Assembly (NCBI GenBank): GCA_003220985.1
Contig: QHTY01000239.1
Location: forward strand, 1-5,639
Direction of reading: 5' to 3'
DNA: 5,639 bases
Origin: Gemmatimonadota bacterium
Lineage (GTDB): Bacteria > Gemmatimonadota > Gemmatimonadetes > Gemmatimonadales > GWC2-71-9
Positions 5,237 through 5,639 of this stretch are shown here, one piece after another. Under the pieces are notes generated by a model. The model ran no database searches. It was not told where the DNA came from and worked only from the letters and a program-made list of their open reading frames with translations. Position 1 is the first letter of the stretch. Every line of letters begins with the position of its first letter. Both the position numbers and the translations under genes were made by a program.

Positions 5237-5639
5237 ATGTCACGTTATGCGGCGTTCCTCCGGGGCGTCATGCCCACCAACTGCAAGATGCCGGCGTTGC
5301 AGGCGGCGTTCGAGGCGGCTGGGTTCACTGATGTGAAAACGGTGCTCGGCAGCGGCAACGTGGTGTTCGACGCTCGTAGCAGCTCGGAACAGACCCTCCA
5401 GCACAAAGCGGAAGCCGCCATGCAGGAGCGGTTGGGGCACGCATTTCTCACCATCGTGCGACCCGTCGCGCAGCTCCGAAAGGTGCTGGCGACCGATCCG
5501 TACGCGCCGTTTCGAGTGAGTCCCAAGGCCAAGCGCATCGTCACGTTTCTGCGCGGCCGGCCGACAGCCAAGATCAAGCTTCCTGTCGAGACGGATGGCG
5601 CGCGCATTCTCACGATGGAGGATGGGGAGATCTTCAGCG
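5237..5639 (+). CDS. DUF1697 domain protein, 3' partial
   Basis: An open frame runs from ATG 5237 to the right edge (134 codons; the family is about 180 residues, so some 45 are missing). The N-terminus MSRYAAFLRGVMPTNCKMPALQAAFEAAGFTDVKTVLGSGNVVFDA is the DUF1697 hallmark, with the conserved YAAFLRG start, the M-x-x-L-x-x-x-F-E-x-x-G-F helix and the SGNVVF strand, followed by a second half beginning near FLTIVRPVAQLRKVLATDPYAPF. The next in-frame ATG (residue 12) would cut into the conserved FLRG block, so 5237 is the start. No ribosome binding site is seen (CTAACTTTCGATC precedes it). The function of DUF1697 proteins is unknown. The gene is divergent from the sigma operon; co-regulation cannot be shown. 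Confidence 0.88.
   Translation, partial: MSRYAAFLRGVMPTNCKMPALQAAFEAAGFTDVKTVLGSGNVVFDARSSSEQTLQHKAEAAMQERLGHAFLTIVRPVAQLRKVLATDPYAPFRVSPKAKRIVTFLRGRPTAKIKLPVETDGARILTMEDGEIFS

Overview
The window is GC-rich (roughly two thirds G+C by eye), and the genes are packed with gaps of only 3, 25 and 88 bases or overlapping ends. A large Asp-box (BNR/sortilin-like) protein and an ECF sigma factor with a C-terminal TPR extension next to YCII/DGPF genes suggest a soil-type, high-GC bacterium. Gemmatimonadota or a similar phylum fits best. This placement is inferred from gene style; no marker gene is present.

Layout. (1) Bases 2-2266, plus strand: the 3' part of a large Asp-box beta-propeller protein, cut by the left edge. 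(2) Bases 2263-3252, plus strand: an aldo/keto reductase joined to gene 1 by an ATGA stop/start overlap. (3) Bases 3256-5148, minus strand: a three-gene operon. In order of transcription it holds a short YCII-family protein lacking its DGPF motif (5148-4828), a YCII/DGPF protein with the motif (4802-4446), and an ECF42-type sigma factor with a DUF6596/TPR C-terminus (about 4449-3256). It converges on the reductase with a 3-base gap. (4) Bases 5237-5639, plus strand: a divergent DUF1697 gene cut by the right edge. The 88-base divergent region (5149-5236) is the only sizeable non-coding stretch. There are no tRNA, rRNA, CRISPR or transposase genes.

How the parts fit. The minus-strand operon looks like a self-regulating sigma switch. 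DGPF-type YCII genes are the known genomic partners of ECF42 sigma factors. Upstream of the operon sits TGTCGA, 17 bases, CGAC, which matches the promoter signature I recall for ECF42. Three points in the operon merit checking: an 8-residue in-frame loss that removes exactly the DGPF signature from one of two tandem paralogues, a dispersed palindromic repeat carried in frame inside the sigma factor linker, and the absence of any ATG/GTG/TTG start for the conserved N-terminus of the sigma factor. Genes 1 and 2 look like ordinary accessory or metabolic genes sharing a transcript.
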